Origin: Actinomycetota bacterium
Lineage (GTDB): Bacteria > Actinomycetota > Actinomycetes > Actinomycetales > Dermatophilaceae
Assembly: GCA_020161845.1 (NCBI GenBank)
Contig: JAIUNK010000029.1
Coordinates: forward strand, 1 to 56,979
Length of the DNA: 56,979 nt
Direction: 5' to 3'
Positions within the stretch are counted from its first letter, which is position 1. Every line of letters begins with the position of its first letter. Below, piece by piece: positions 12,363 through 20,882 of the stretch. Both the position numbers and the translations under genes were made by a program. The notes beneath the pieces were generated by a model. That model did not search any database. It was not told the DNA's origin and worked only from the letters and a program-made list of their open reading frames with translations.

Positions 12363-13889
12363 GTGAGCGAGCGCACTGGGGGTGGGTCCGATTCCGCAGG
12401 TCGGCCCGCGGACCATCAGGCCGACGCCGGTCCGAGCACGGACCGGGGCAGTTATGACTTCGTGGTGGCAGCGAACCGGCTACCCGTCGACCGCAAGGAG
12501 GACAAGGACGGCACCGTCAGCTGGCAGCGCAGCCCCGGTGGCCTGGTGTCGGCGATGGACTCGGTCATGCGGGGCCGCGAGGGCGCCTGGATCGGTTGGG
12601 CCGGCGACACCGGGCAGGCGCCGGAGCCGTTCGTGGATTCCGGGATGTACCTGCACCCGGTCCAACTCACCGAGGAGGACGTCGCCGACTACTACGAGGG
12701 CCTGTCCAACGACACGCTGTGGCCGATCTACCACGACGTGATCGTCCCCGCGACGTTCCATCGCCGCTGGTGGCAGGCCTACGTCCGGGTCAATGAGCGG
12801 TTCGCGGCGGCCATCTGCGAGGTCGCCGCCCAGGGCGCGACGGTGTGGGTGCACGACTACCAGCTGCAACTCGTGCCGGCGATGCTGCGCACGATGCGCC
12901 CCGATGTGCGGATCGGCTGGTTCAACCACATCCCCTTCCCGCCGGTGGAGCTGTTCGCGCAGCTGCCCTGGCGGCGCGACATCGTCGAGGGCCTGCTCGG
13001 CGCCGACTTCCTCGGGTTCCAGAGGGCCTCCGATGCGGCCAACTTCCGGCGGGCCTGCCGCGATCTGGCCAAGCTCTCCGTCAAGGGCGAGCTGGTCTTC
13101 ACGCCGGGGGACGGCGGGCAGCGACGCGCGGTTCGCGCCGCCGGCGTACCGATCTCGATCGACACCGACCACTTCACCGAACTGGCCAACCGCCCCGAGG
13201 TGCGCGCCCGGGCCAAGGAGATCCGGGCCTCGCTCGGCGACCCGACGGTGCTCATGCTCGGCTGCGACCGGCTCGACTACACCAAGGGCATCCGGCACCG
13301 CCTCAAGGCCTACCAGGAGCTCCTGCGGGACGAGGTGATCACCCCGCCGGAGTACTGCCTCATCCAGGTCGCGGTACCGAGCCGCGAGCGGGTCGACGCC
13401 TACAAGGATCTGCGCGAGCAGGTCGAGCTGACGGTCGCGCAGGCCAACGGCGACTACAGCAGCCTCGGCTCGACCGCGATCGAATACCTGCACCAGAGCT
13501 TCGACCAGGCCGAGATGGCGGCCATGTATCAGGCCGCCGACGTCATGCTGGTCACCCCGTTGCGGGATGGGATGAATCTCGTCGCCAAGGAATACGTGGC
13601 CTGCCACCCGGACGACTCCGGCGCCTTGGTGTTGTCCGAGTTCGCTGGTGCCGCAGAGGAACTCACCCAGGCCTATCTGTGCAATCCGCACGACATCGAA
13701 GGCCTGAAGAACACCATCATGCGCGCCGCGACGGCCCCGGTGGTGGAGCGGCGCCGGCGGATGCGGGCCCTGCGTCGCAGGATCCGGCAGTACGACGTGC
13801 AGAACTGGGCGGCCGGCTTCCTGCGGGCGCTGGAGGCCGCCCCACAACGGCCTAGCGCCGAGGGCACCGCGGCCGTGCCGAGGCCATGA
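12363..13889 (+). CDS. otsA: Trehalose-6-phosphate synthase
   Basis: 508 residues, GTT family 20 glycosyltransferase. It joins glucose from UDP- or GDP-glucose to glucose-6-phosphate. Seen: N-terminal [11 protein letters not shown] with [15 protein letters not shown], the [10 protein letters not shown] segment, [31 protein letters not shown] (phosphate-contacting Arg and Lys), and [14 protein letters not shown] near the C-terminus. GTG start at 12363 follows GAGGAGACAG. The TGA overlaps the otsB ATG (ATGA), so the pair is translationally coupled. A disordered 28-residue N-terminal extension precedes the domain. Confidence 0.97.
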   Translation: MSERTGGGSDSAGRPADHQADAGPSTDRGSYDFVVAANRLPVDRKEDKDGTVSWQRSPGGLVSAMDSVMRGREGAWIGWAGDTGQAPEPFVDSGMYLHPVQLTEEDVADYYEGLSNDTLWPIYHDVIVPATFHRRWWQAYVRVNERFAAAICEVAAQGATVWVHDYQLQLVPAMLRTMRPDVRIGWFNHIPFPPVELFAQLPWRRDIVEGLLGADFLGFQRASDAANFRRACRDLAKLSVKGELVFTPGDGGQRRAVRAAGVPISIDTDHFTELANRPEVRARAKEIRASLGDPTVLMLGCDRLDYTKGIRHRLKAYQELLRDEVITPPEYCLIQVAVPSRERVDAYKDLREQVELTVAQANGDYSSLGSTAIEYLHQSFDQAEMAAMYQAADVMLVTPLRDGMNLVAKEYVACHPDDSGALVLSEFAGAAEELTQAYLCNPHDIEGLKNTIMRAATAPVVERRRRMRALRRRIRQYDVQNWAAGFLRALEAAPQRPSAEGTAAVPRP

Positions 13890-14770
13890 CGATGCCGGAC
13901 CAGGCGCCCTCGGGGCGCGGCGGCAGCGGCAGCAGCGCCGAGAGCGGCAGCAGAAGCGCCGGGAGGAGCGACGTGACCGCGCCGGGTGCGCGGCTGCCCG
14001 GGGACGTGCTGCAGCTCGTACGTCGGGTGGCGGCACTGCCTCGGATCGTGCTGGCCACCGACTTCGACGGAACGCTGGCGCCGTTCGTGCAGGACCCGAT
14101 GCAGGCGCGGCCGGCGCCGGAGGCGGTGCAGACCTTGCGCGCGGCGGCCTCGCTGCCCGGGGTGACGACCGCTCTGGTCTCGGGGCGGGATCTGCGGGTT
14201 CTGCAGGATCTGTCGGGCTTGGCCGACGTGCCGGGGGTGGTCTTCATCGGAACCCACGGCGCGCAGAGCAGCCGCGACGTGGGCTCCGGCCTGCTCACCC
14301 CGGCCCAGGCCGCCCTGTTGGCGGAGCTGGACACGGCACTTCAGTCGGTCGTGGCCGCGCACCCGGGCAGCCGCCTCGAGCGCAAACCGGCGGCGGTGGT
14401 CCTGCACACCCGCGGCATGCCCGAGCCGGCGAACTCGGCGGCGTTGGCCGCGGCCGGCGAGGTCGCTTCGGCGCATCCCGGCGCGCACCCGTTGCGCGGC
14501 AAGGACGTCCAGGAGATCGGGGTCATCGAGGCCAGCAAGGGGACGGCGCTGCGGGCACTGGCGGCGGACGTGGGCGCCGATGCCACGGTGTATCTGGGCG
14601 ACGACGTCACCGACGAGCTGGCCTTCGCGGCCCTCGACCCGGCCCGCGGCGACGTCACGGTCAAGGTGGGCGAAGGCGAGACCGCCGCGGTGTGTCGCGT
14701 CGCCGACATCCCCACCGCGGTCGCCGTACTGGCCGCGTTCGTCGCCGAACGCGGTCGGCGCACCAGCTGA
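13886..14770 (+). CDS. otsB: Trehalose-6-phosphate phosphatase
   Basis: 294 residues, HAD-superfamily phosphatase finishing the OtsAB pathway. Motif I is ATDFDGTLAPF (nucleophile first Asp of DFDGT, about residue 59), the cap region holds the typical HGAQ and RLERKPAAVVLHTRG segments, GASKGTAL-like text EASKGTAL gives the Lys, and motif IV is LGDDVTDELAF. The first 30 residues are a low-complexity Gly/Ser extension shared with no catalytic function. Overlaps otsA by 4 bp. A hairpin just after the stop may end the transcript against the convergent lacI gene. Confidence 0.96.
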   Translation: MTMPDQAPSGRGGSGSSAESGSRSAGRSDVTAPGARLPGDVLQLVRRVAALPRIVLATDFDGTLAPFVQDPMQARPAPEAVQTLRAAASLPGVTTALVSGRDLRVLQDLSGLADVPGVVFIGTHGAQSSRDVGSGLLTPAQAALLAELDTALQSVVAAHPGSRLERKPAAVVLHTRGMPEPANSAALAAAGEVASAHPGAHPLRGKDVQEIGVIEASKGTALRALAADVGADATVYLGDDVTDELAFAALDPARGDVTVKVGEGETAAVCRVADIPTAVAVLAAFVAERGRRTS

Positions 14771-14772
14771 GC

Positions 14773-14799
14773 CCGCCGCACGGACCGCCCCTGCGGCGG
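14773..14799. terminator. Hairpin between otsB and lacI
   Basis: Stem CCGCCGCA/TGCGGCGG (8 bp, perfect) with an 11-nt loop just after the otsB stop. No U-tract. It could serve both converging genes. Confidence 0.45.
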
Positions 14800-14859
14800 C
14801 ACGGGCACCCCGGCGCGCCCGACCCTCGGTCCGGTCAGGCGCGATGCCATCCCCGGTGG

Positions 14860-15963
14860 TCAGGCCGAGCGGCCCCCACGGCGGCGCCGGTCGGGGACCG
14901 GCGCGGTGAGCCGATCGGCGGAAGGCCCGGTAGCGGCGACTTTCCCCGCGGCGAGCGGCGCCGGACCGGTGGACTTGCGTACGACGAAGTCCGGCCGGAA
15001 GACGAGTTCGGCCCGCGGGGTCGGTAGGCCTTCGATCTGGGCGAGCAGCAGCGCCACGGCCGACTCGGCCATGCCCGGGGTGTCCTGTCGGACCGTGGTC
15101 AGCGGCGGGTCGGTGTAGGCCATCAACAGCGAGTCGTCATAGCCGACGACGGAGACGTCGTCGGGCACCCGCAGCCCGCGGCGGCGCGCCTCGGCGATCG
15201 CCCCGAGAGCCATGATGTCGCTGCCACAGGTGATCGCCGTGCACCCCGCTGCAAGAAGTTGCGATGCCGCTTGCGCGCCGCCGTCCACCGTGTAGAGGGT
15301 GCTGGCGATGAGATCGGCCACGTCGTCCACGCCCGCCAGGTCCGCCATCGCCTGCCGAAAGCCGGTGATCTTGCGATGCGCGGGGACGAATCGCTCCTGG
15401 CCCACGGCCAGACCGATCCGATGGTGGCCGAGACCGACGAGATGGGCCACCGCCAGCGCCATCGCGCCGACGTCGTCGTTGCTGACGAAGGGCGCGTCGA
15501 CGGTCTCCTGGTAGCCGTTGACCAGGACCATCGGCAGACCCCGCGCGGTGAGGGCGTGATAGCGGGACATGTCCGCCGTGGCGTCCGCGTGCAAGCCCGA
15601 GACGAAGATGATGCCCGAGACGCCGCGCTCCAACATCATCTGGACGTAGTCGTCCTCGGCGATCCCACCGGCCGTCTGGGTGCACAGGATCGGGGTATAG
15701 AGGCGCGCGGCCAGGCCGGACTCGATGGCCTGCGCCAGCGCGGGGAAGACCGGGTTCTCCAACTCGGGGACGACCAGTCCGACCAGACCCACGCTGGCCC
15801 GACGCAGCTTGGCCGGCCGGTCGTAGCCGAGCATGTCGACGGCCGCCAGAACGGCCACCCGGGTCGACTCGGCCACCCCGGGCTTGTCGTTGAGCACGCG
15901 ACTGACGGTGGCCTCGGAGACGCCCGCCTGCAGCGCGACGTCCGCTAGCCGCGGTGCTCGCAT
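14860..15963 (-). CDS. LacI-family repressor of the adjacent sugar transporter
   Basis: 367 residues. N-terminal helix-turn-helix and hinge helix (RLADVALQAGVSEATVSRVLNDKPGVAESTR, residues 4-35), then a periplasmic-binding-protein-like effector domain (about 60-335) beginning VGLVVPELENPVFPALAQAIE. The start ATG at 15963 follows AGGAGG. It diverges from the malE-type gene, whose promoter carries a TGCAA/TTGCA palindrome, so it most likely represses that operon and is relieved by the transported sugar or a derivative. The effector cannot be read from sequence; maltose-type sugars or trehalose are likeliest given the transporter type. Basic low-complexity C-tail. Confidence 0.93.
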   Translation of the reverse strand: MRAPRLADVALQAGVSEATVSRVLNDKPGVAESTRVAVLAAVDMLGYDRPAKLRRASVGLVGLVVPELENPVFPALAQAIESGLAARLYTPILCTQTAGGIAEDDYVQMMLERGVSGIIFVSGLHADATADMSRYHALTARGLPMVLVNGYQETVDAPFVSNDDVGAMALAVAHLVGLGHHRIGLAVGQERFVPAHRKITGFRQAMADLAGVDDVADLIASTLYTVDGGAQAASQLLAAGCTAITCGSDIMALGAIAEARRRGLRVPDDVSVVGYDDSLLMAYTDPPLTTVRQDTPGMAESAVALLLAQIEGLPTPRAELVFRPDFVVRKSTGPAPLAAGKVAATGPSADRLTAPVPDRRRRGGRSA

Positions 15964-16030
15964 GAGTCCTCCTTCCTGACGACGCGACTATCCCCCAGGT
16001 AACAAAAATGCGCAAGATCCCCACTGCTGC

Positions 16031-16059
16031 TTGTGCAATTTCTTGCAGAGCCCTAGGCT
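16031..16059 (+). promoter_or_regulatory. Promoter and LacI-type operator of the sugar ABC operon
   Basis: -35 TTGTGC at 16031-16036, 17-nt spacer, -10 TAGGCT at 16054-16059. The palindrome TGCAA-TTTC-TTGCA (16034-16047) overlaps the -35 and spacer, so a bound repressor would block polymerase. A further half-site, GCGCAAG at 16010-16016, mirrors CTTGTGC at 16030-16036. TTGCA half-sites are typical of MalR/LacI regulators of actinobacteria. Assignment to the neighbouring LacI protein is inference. Confidence 0.65.
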
Positions 16060-16113
16060 CCATCGCGGAGCGGGCGACGGGGCCCGCCACACAGACCCGA
16101 GGAGCACACAGCC

Positions 16114-17418
16114 ATGCGTCGCAGCGTCTACGCCGCCACCTTGCTCGCCACCACGGCCATCGCGGTGACGGCCTGCGGTGGCGGATCGACCCCCGCAGCC
16201 ACGACCACCACCTCCGGCTCCAGCACCGCCAACGCCGCTGACATCAAGGGCGAACTGACCTGGTGGGACACCTCGGACGCCACGAACGAGGCGCCCGTCT
16301 ACAAGGACATGATCGCCGAGTTCACCAAGCAATACCCGAACGTCAAGATCAACTACCAGTCGGTGCCCTTCGGCGAGGCGCAGAACAAGTTCAAGACCGC
16401 CGCCGCCGCCAAGTCCGGCGCCCCCGACATCCTGCGCGCCGAGGTCGCCTGGGTGCCCGAGTTCGCCTCGCTGGGCTACCTCTACAAGCTGGACGGCACC
16501 GACCTCGTCAAGGACATGGACGACTTCCTGCCGGCCCCGAAGGGCTCGACGCAGTTCAACGGCGGCACGTACGGCGTCCCGCAGGTCACCGACACGCTCG
16601 GCCTGATGTACAACAAGAAGATGCTGGCCGACGCCGGCGTCCAACCGCCCAAGACCTGGGACGAGATGAAGGCGGCCGCGGCCACCATCAAGGCCAAGAC
16701 CGGCAAGGACGGCGTCTACCTCAACCCGGCCGGCTACTACCTGCTCCCGTTCATCTACGGCGAGGGCGGCAACCTGCTCGACCCGGCGGCGAAGAAGATC
16801 ACGGTCAACGACGCGCCGGCCGTCGCGGGCGTCACGAAGGCCCAGGAGCTGCAGAAGTCCCCCGGATTCACCAAGGCGCCCGCCACCGAGGCCTACAAGG
16901 CCATGATGGACGCCTTCAACGCGGGCAACGTCGCCATGCTGATCCAGGGCCCGTGGGAGACCGCGAACGTCTCCAAGGCCACCACCTTCGGCGGCGCCGA
17001 CAACCTCGGCATCGCCGCGGTCCCGGCCGGCTCCAAGAAGGCCGGCGGTCCGGTCGGCGGCCACGACTACGTCGTCTACCAGGGCATGAGCGCGGACAAG
17101 GCCAAGGCCGCGACCGCCTTCATCACGTTCATGACCAGCGCCGACACCCAGGCCAAGATCGCCGACAAGCTCGGCGTGCTGCCGACCCGCAAGTCGGCCT
17201 ACGCGAAGGTCACCAACGCTGCGGTGAAGGCCTGGCAGCCCGCCATGGACGTCGCCGTCGAGCGGGCCTGGATCCCCGAGGGCGGCCAGCTCTTCGCGCC
17301 GCTGGACCAGGCCGCGACCAAGCTGATGGTCAACCTTGCCGACCCGAAGGCGACGCTCACCGAGGTCGCCAACAAGTACAAGGCCGAGGTCGTCAAGGAC
17401 TACAGCACGGTCGGCTGA
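16114..17418 (+). CDS. malE: Maltose-type sugar ABC transporter substrate-binding lipoprotein
   Basis: 434 residues. Lipoprotein signal peptide MRRSVYAATLLATTAIAVTAC with Cys at about residue 21 as the lipidation site, then a Thr/Ser-rich tether. The mature part is a cluster-D extracellular solute-binding protein (MalE/ThuE type): GELTWWDTSD, FTKQYPNVKINYQ, PDILRAEVAWVPEFASLGYL, and MLIQGPWE. Shine-Dalgarno GAGGAGC lies 9-10 nt before the ATG. First gene of malE-F-G; a strong hairpin after the stop probably keeps its mRNA more abundant than the permease part. Gene symbol by family; trehalose, maltose or other alpha-glucosides are all possible. Confidence 0.88.
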   Translation: MRRSVYAATLLATTAIAVTACGGGSTPAATTTTSGSSTANAADIKGELTWWDTSDATNEAPVYKDMIAEFTKQYPNVKINYQSVPFGEAQNKFKTAAAAKSGAPDILRAEVAWVPEFASLGYLYKLDGTDLVKDMDDFLPAPKGSTQFNGGTYGVPQVTDTLGLMYNKKMLADAGVQPPKTWDEMKAAAATIKAKTGKDGVYLNPAGYYLLPFIYGEGGNLLDPAAKKITVNDAPAVAGVTKAQELQKSPGFTKAPATEAYKAMMDAFNAGNVAMLIQGPWETANVSKATTFGGADNLGIAAVPAGSKKAGGPVGGHDYVVYQGMSADKAKAATAFITFMTSADTQAKIADKLGVLPTRKSAYAKVTNAAVKAWQPAMDVAVERAWIPEGGQLFAPLDQAATKLMVNLADPKATLTEVANKYKAEVVKDYSTVG

Positions 17419-17445
17419 GTGCGCCGTCTCAGCTGACCACCCCGC

Positions 17446-17486
17446 ACGCCGTACGGCGGTCGGCCACCCCGGCCGCCGTACGGCGT
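17446..17486 (+). terminator. Large hairpin between malE and malF
   Basis: Arms ACGCCGTACGGCGG (17446-17459) and CCGCCGTACGGCGT (17473-17486) pair over 14 bp with a 13-nt loop. Intercistronic stems at this place are known in sugar operons to protect or partly end the binding-protein mRNA. No U-tract. Confidence 0.6.
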
Positions 17487-17581
17487 GTTCCACCGCCCGC
17501 CGCGTGGCGTGTTCACCGCCCGCGGCGCGATGCGGCAGCCTCTTGTTTCCAGCCAGCGCGACCACCCAGGAGGGTTCGCCC

Positions 17582-17620
17582 ATGACGGCCGTCGTCGTCC
17601 GGATCAGGGGGGCCCGATGA
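17582..17620 (+). CDS. Possible 12-residue leader peptide before malF
   Basis: ATG at 17582 follows AGGAGGG by 6 nt and encodes MTAVVVRIRGAR. Its TGA (17618-17620) overlaps the malF ATG (17617) as ATGA. The better ribosome site belongs to this short frame, so it may feed ribosomes to malF by coupling. It could also be chance; there is no protein similarity to support it. Confidence 0.35.
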   Translation: MTAVVVRIRGAR

Positions 17621-18573
17621 ATCGCCTTCGGGCCTCGTGGCACAAGCACTGGTATGCGTGGGCCTTCGTCGCCCCGGTCGTCATCGTGCTCGCCGTGCTC
17701 GTCTTCTATCCGCTCGTGCAGGGCATCTGGCAGTCGTTCACGAACCTCACCGAGGCCAATCAGGCCCAGGAGATCTGCGTGAAGACGCTCGGCGGCACCG
17801 AGGACTGCAGCCCGAACCCCAACCAGGCTCAGTTCGTCGGACTGCAGAATTACGCCGATCTGCTCACCGGCCGGGTCGGCGAGTTCTGGCATCAGCTGGC
17901 GATCACGCTGATCTGGACCGCGGCATGCGTCTTCTTCCACTACACGCTCGGCCTCGGCCTGGCGATCCTGCTGCACCGGGAGATGCGCGGCCGGGCCATC
18001 TACCGCGTGCTGCTCATCCTGCCGTGGGCGGTGCCGGCGTTCGTCTCGGCCTTCGCCTGGAAGTTCATCTTCGACCGGGACGCCGGGATCGTGAACGCGC
18101 TGATCACCGGGCTGGGCGGCCAGGCGGTGGACTTCTTCGACACCGTTCCCAAGGCGCTCGCGGCGTGCATCATCGTCAACGTCTGGCTGGGCGTGCCGTT
18201 CATGATGGTCGCCCTGCTCGGCGGGCTGCAGGCCATCCCCGGCGAGCTCTACGAGGCCGCCGAAATGGACGGCGCGACCGGCTGGCAGCGGTTCCTCAAC
18301 GTCACGATCCCCGGCCTGCGGCCGGTGTCGAACTCGGTGATCCTGCTCGGCACCATCTGGACCTTCAACATGTTCCCGATCATCTTCCTGGTCAGCCGCG
18401 GCGGCCCGGCCGGCGGCACCGAGATCCTGGTGACCGGAGCGTTCCGCGCGGCCTTCGAGGGCATCCGCAACTACGGCTTCGCCGCGGCGTACGGCGTGGT
18501 CATCCTGTCGATCCTCGTGCTCTACTCACTCGTCTACCGTCGGGTGCTGCGCAACCAGGGTGAGGTGTGGTGA
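17617..18573 (+). CDS. malF: Sugar ABC transporter permease, MalF type
   Basis: 318 residues, about six membrane helices. Starts MNRLRASWHKHWYAWAFVAPVVIVLAVLVFYPL (first helix) and contains the EAA loop that contacts the ATPase, here YEAAEMDGATGWQRFLNVTIPGLRP. A cytoplasm-distal loop with ICVKTLGGTEDCSPNP (two cysteines) follows helix 1. I chose the ATG at 17617 because AGGGGGG precedes it and the upstream part of the frame is not protein-like. Second gene of the importer operon; partner of the next gene. Sugar specificity not visible. Confidence 0.9.
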   Translation: MNRLRASWHKHWYAWAFVAPVVIVLAVLVFYPLVQGIWQSFTNLTEANQAQEICVKTLGGTEDCSPNPNQAQFVGLQNYADLLTGRVGEFWHQLAITLIWTAACVFFHYTLGLGLAILLHREMRGRAIYRVLLILPWAVPAFVSAFAWKFIFDRDAGIVNALITGLGGQAVDFFDTVPKALAACIIVNVWLGVPFMMVALLGGLQAIPGELYEAAEMDGATGWQRFLNVTIPGLRPVSNSVILLGTIWTFNMFPIIFLVSRGGPAGGTEILVTGAFRAAFEGIRNYGFAAAYGVVILSILVLYSLVYRRVLRNQGEVW

Positions 18574-18574
18574 C

Positions 18575-19510
18575 ATGACCCAGCCGTCCAGCTCCACGTT
18601 GCCCGTCGTGGCCGTCCGCGACGCCCAACGGGCCGCGGCGCGGAGCAATCCGGGAGGCGCCGGGCGACGCCGTACCCGCCGCGGGCACCGCAGCCCGGGT
18701 GCCTCGATCGCCCTGCACGCCACGCTGCTCGTGGCCACCTTCGTCGCGGTGTTCCCGATCGCCTGGATCGCGCTGGCGTCGTTCAAGCCCTCCGGCGAGG
18801 TCGGCAAGCTCGGCCTGCCGACGAGCCCCACGCTCGAGAACTACTCGAGCCTGTTGGGCACCACGGACTTCACCCGCTGGTTCGCCAACTCGGTGATCTG
18901 CGCGCTCTTCACGATGCTGATCGGCATCGCGATGTCGGCGACGGCGGGCTATGCGATCAGCCGGTTCAACTTCCCCGGCAAGCGCTCCCTGATGTGGACC
19001 TTCCTGGTCACCCAGATGTTCCCGGTGTCGATCCTGATCGTGCCGATCTACACGATCATGTCGGCGCTCGGCCTCATCAACACCCACATCTCGCTCGTCA
19101 TCGCCTACTGCACGATCGCGGTGCCGTTCTGCACGTGGATGCTGAAGGGCTATTTCGACTCGATCCCCGGCGAACTGGACGAGGCCGCACACGTCGACGG
19201 CCTCGGTCCGTTCGGGACGTTCTGGCGGGTCATCCTGCCCCTGGCCCGCCCGGGCCTGGCGGTGACGGCGTTCTACACCTTCCTCACGGCGTGGGGCGAG
19301 GTGGCCTACGCGAGCGCCTTCCTCAACACCGACGACAAATACACGCTGGCCTACGGGCTGCAGATCCTGGTGCCCCGGCCGCCGGCGCTGCCGCACTGGG
19401 ATCTGCTGACGGCGGCCGCCGTGCTGATCACGATTCCCGCGGCGATCGTCTTCTTCTTCGCCCAGAAACACCTGGTCGCGGGCCTGACTGCCGGATCGAC
19501 CAAGGGCTGA
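18575..19510 (+). CDS. malG: Sugar ABC transporter permease, MalG type
   Basis: 311 residues. After a roughly 45-residue basic N-terminus (RRRTRRGHRS) come six helices beginning IALHATLLVATFVAVFPIAWIALASF. The EAA loop is LDEAAHVDGLGPFGTFWRVILPLARPG. It ends in the usual FFFAQKHLVAGLTAGSTKG tail of MalG-type permeases. ATG at 18575, one base after the malF stop, preceded by GAGGTGTGG. Forms the pore with MalF; no ATPase is co-transcribed directly, the likely one follows behind a hairpin. Confidence 0.9.
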   Translation: MTQPSSSTLPVVAVRDAQRAAARSNPGGAGRRRTRRGHRSPGASIALHATLLVATFVAVFPIAWIALASFKPSGEVGKLGLPTSPTLENYSSLLGTTDFTRWFANSVICALFTMLIGIAMSATAGYAISRFNFPGKRSLMWTFLVTQMFPVSILIVPIYTIMSALGLINTHISLVIAYCTIAVPFCTWMLKGYFDSIPGELDEAAHVDGLGPFGTFWRVILPLARPGLAVTAFYTFLTAWGEVAYASAFLNTDDKYTLAYGLQILVPRPPALPHWDLLTAAAVLITIPAAIVFFFAQKHLVAGLTAGSTKG

Positions 19511-19550
19511 CCCGGATCGTGCCGTAGCCTGATCCCACAACCGCATACCG

Positions 19551-19571
19551 CCCGGCCCGTCGAGGGCCGGG
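19551..19571 (+). terminator. Hairpin after malG
   Basis: CCCGGCCC-GTCGA-GGGCCGGG, an 8-bp perfect stem with a 5-nt loop between malG and the ATPase gene. It suggests that the ATPase is transcribed at least partly on its own. No U-tract. Confidence 0.5.
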
Positions 19572-19636
19572 GCCATCCATCCTTTACAACGGATCGTCCG
19601 GCACGTTCCTGCCGGTGAAGGGAAGACAACGTCGTC

Positions 19637-20710
19637 ATGGCCACCGTACGTTTTGATCACGCCACCCGGACCTACCCGGGCAATGACAAGCCCTCCGTGG
19701 ACGCCCTGAACCTCGACATCGCCGACGGCGAGTTCCTGGTTCTGGTTGGCCCCTCCGGATGCGGCAAATCCACCTCCTTGCGCATGCTCGCGGGCCTCGA
19801 AGAGGTCAATGACGGGCGCATCTTCATCGACGACAAGGACGTCACCGACCTGTCCCCCAAGGACCGGGACGTGGCGATGGTGTTCCAGAACTACGCGCTC
19901 TACCCGCACATGTCCGTCGCGGACAACATGGGCTTCGCCCTGAAGATCGCGGGCGTCGACAAGAGCGAGATCCGGCGCCGCGTGGAGGAAGCCGCGAAGA
20001 TCCTGGACCTGACCGAATACCTGCAGCGCAAGCCGAAGGCGTTGTCCGGTGGGCAGCGCCAGCGGGTGGCGATGGGCCGCGCGATCGTGCGCGAGCCGAA
20101 GGTCTTCCTGATGGACGAGCCGCTGTCCAACCTGGACGCGAAGTTGCGGGTGCAGACCCGCACCCAGATCGCCTCGCTGCAGCGGCGGCTCGGGATCACC
20201 ACCGTCTACGTCACGCACGACCAGGTCGAGGCCATGACGATGGGCGACCGGGTCGCGGTGTTGAAGGACGGCCTGCTGCAGCAGTGCGACAGCCCGCGCC
20301 GGATGTACGACCACCCGGACAACGTCTTCGTCGCGGGCTTCATCGGCTCGCCCGCGATGAACCTGTTCGAGGTGCCGGTGGACGGGGGCGGGGTGAAGTT
20401 CGGTACGGCGTCCCTGCGGCCCAGCTTCGGCGCGACGCCACAGGGTGGCCGGGTGACGCTCGGCGTGCGGCCCGAAGACCTGGACATCGCCGATCAGGGT
20501 CTGCCGGTCACGGTGGAGGTCGTCGAGGAGTTGGGCGCCGACGCCTATGTCTACGGCTCGATGGACGGGGCCGAGGCGGCGGACAAGTCGATCGTCGTCC
20601 GGGTCGACGGCCGGGTCCCCCCGGAGAAGGGCGCCCGCATCCACGTGCTGCCGAAGGCGGACCACGTGCACTACTTCGACCCGACCACGGGCCTGCGCCT
20701 GGGCGACTGA
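19637..20710 (+). CDS. Sugar ABC transporter ATP-binding protein (MsmK/UgpC/MsiK type)
   Basis: 357 residues. Nucleotide-binding domain: Walker [10 protein letters not shown] (about residues 38-46), Q-loop MVFQNYALYPHMSV, signature ALSGGQRQRVAMGRA, Walker B VFLMDEPLSNLDAKL, H-loop VYVTHDQ. The C-terminal third is the MOI/TOBE regulatory domain with GVRPEDL. This is the carbohydrate-importer (CUT1) subclass, and in actinobacteria one such ATPase often serves several importers (MsiK). The 126-bp gap and hairpin before it agree with separate expression. A start at ATG 19637 fits the GAAGGGAAG upstream. Confidence 0.93.
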   Translation: MATVRFDHATRTYPGNDKPSVDALNLDIADGEFLVLVGPSGCGKSTSLRMLAGLEEVNDGRIFIDDKDVTDLSPKDRDVAMVFQNYALYPHMSVADNMGFALKIAGVDKSEIRRRVEEAAKILDLTEYLQRKPKALSGGQRQRVAMGRAIVREPKVFLMDEPLSNLDAKLRVQTRTQIASLQRRLGITTVYVTHDQVEAMTMGDRVAVLKDGLLQQCDSPRRMYDHPDNVFVAGFIGSPAMNLFEVPVDGGGVKFGTASLRPSFGATPQGGRVTLGVRPEDLDIADQGLPVTVEVVEELGADAYVYGSMDGAEAADKSIVVRVDGRVPPEKGARIHVLPKADHVHYFDPTTGLRLGD

Positions 20711-20711
20711 G

Positions 20712-20787
20712 CTCTTTCCCGCACTGACGCCCTCTTTCCCGCACTGGCGCCCTTCTTCAAGAGGGGCGCCAGTCGGGCAAACAGGGC
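20712..20787. repeat. Direct and inverted copies of a 20-bp intergenic repeat
   Basis: CTCTTTCCCGCACTGACGCC (20712-20731) is followed directly by CTCTTTCCCGCACTGGCGCC (20732-20751). Inverted relatives follow: GGGCGCCAGTCGGGCAAACAG and CGGCAGTCGG. ACTGGCGCCC (20743-20752) pairs with GGGCGCCAGT (20764-20773), so the block can also act as the terminator of the ATPase gene. Confidence 0.6.
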
Positions 20788-20815
20788 GGCAGTCGGAGGG
20801 TGTGCCGGGAATGCG

Positions 20816-20850
20816 CAGGGGTGGTACGGCGCGTCGCCGTACCACCCCTG
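20816..20850. terminator. 16-bp perfect hairpin before the DUF4032 gene
   Basis: CAGGGGTGGTACGGCG (20816-20831) pairs perfectly with CGCCGTACCACCCCTG (20835-20850) around a 3-nt loop. It stands between the ATPase gene and the DUF4032 promoter and probably insulates them; there is no U-tract. A DNA-site role is equally possible. Confidence 0.55.
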
Positions 20851-20870
20851 GCTTCTGCCCGCTGACGCGC

Positions 20871-20876
20871 GATAAT
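20871..20876 (+). promoter_or_regulatory. -10 hexamer of leaderless DUF4032 gene
   Basis: GATAAT (5 of 6 match to TATAAT) followed by CGCACA and the GTG start at 20883. No Shine-Dalgarno is present. Confidence 0.6.
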
Positions 20877-20882
20877 CGCACA

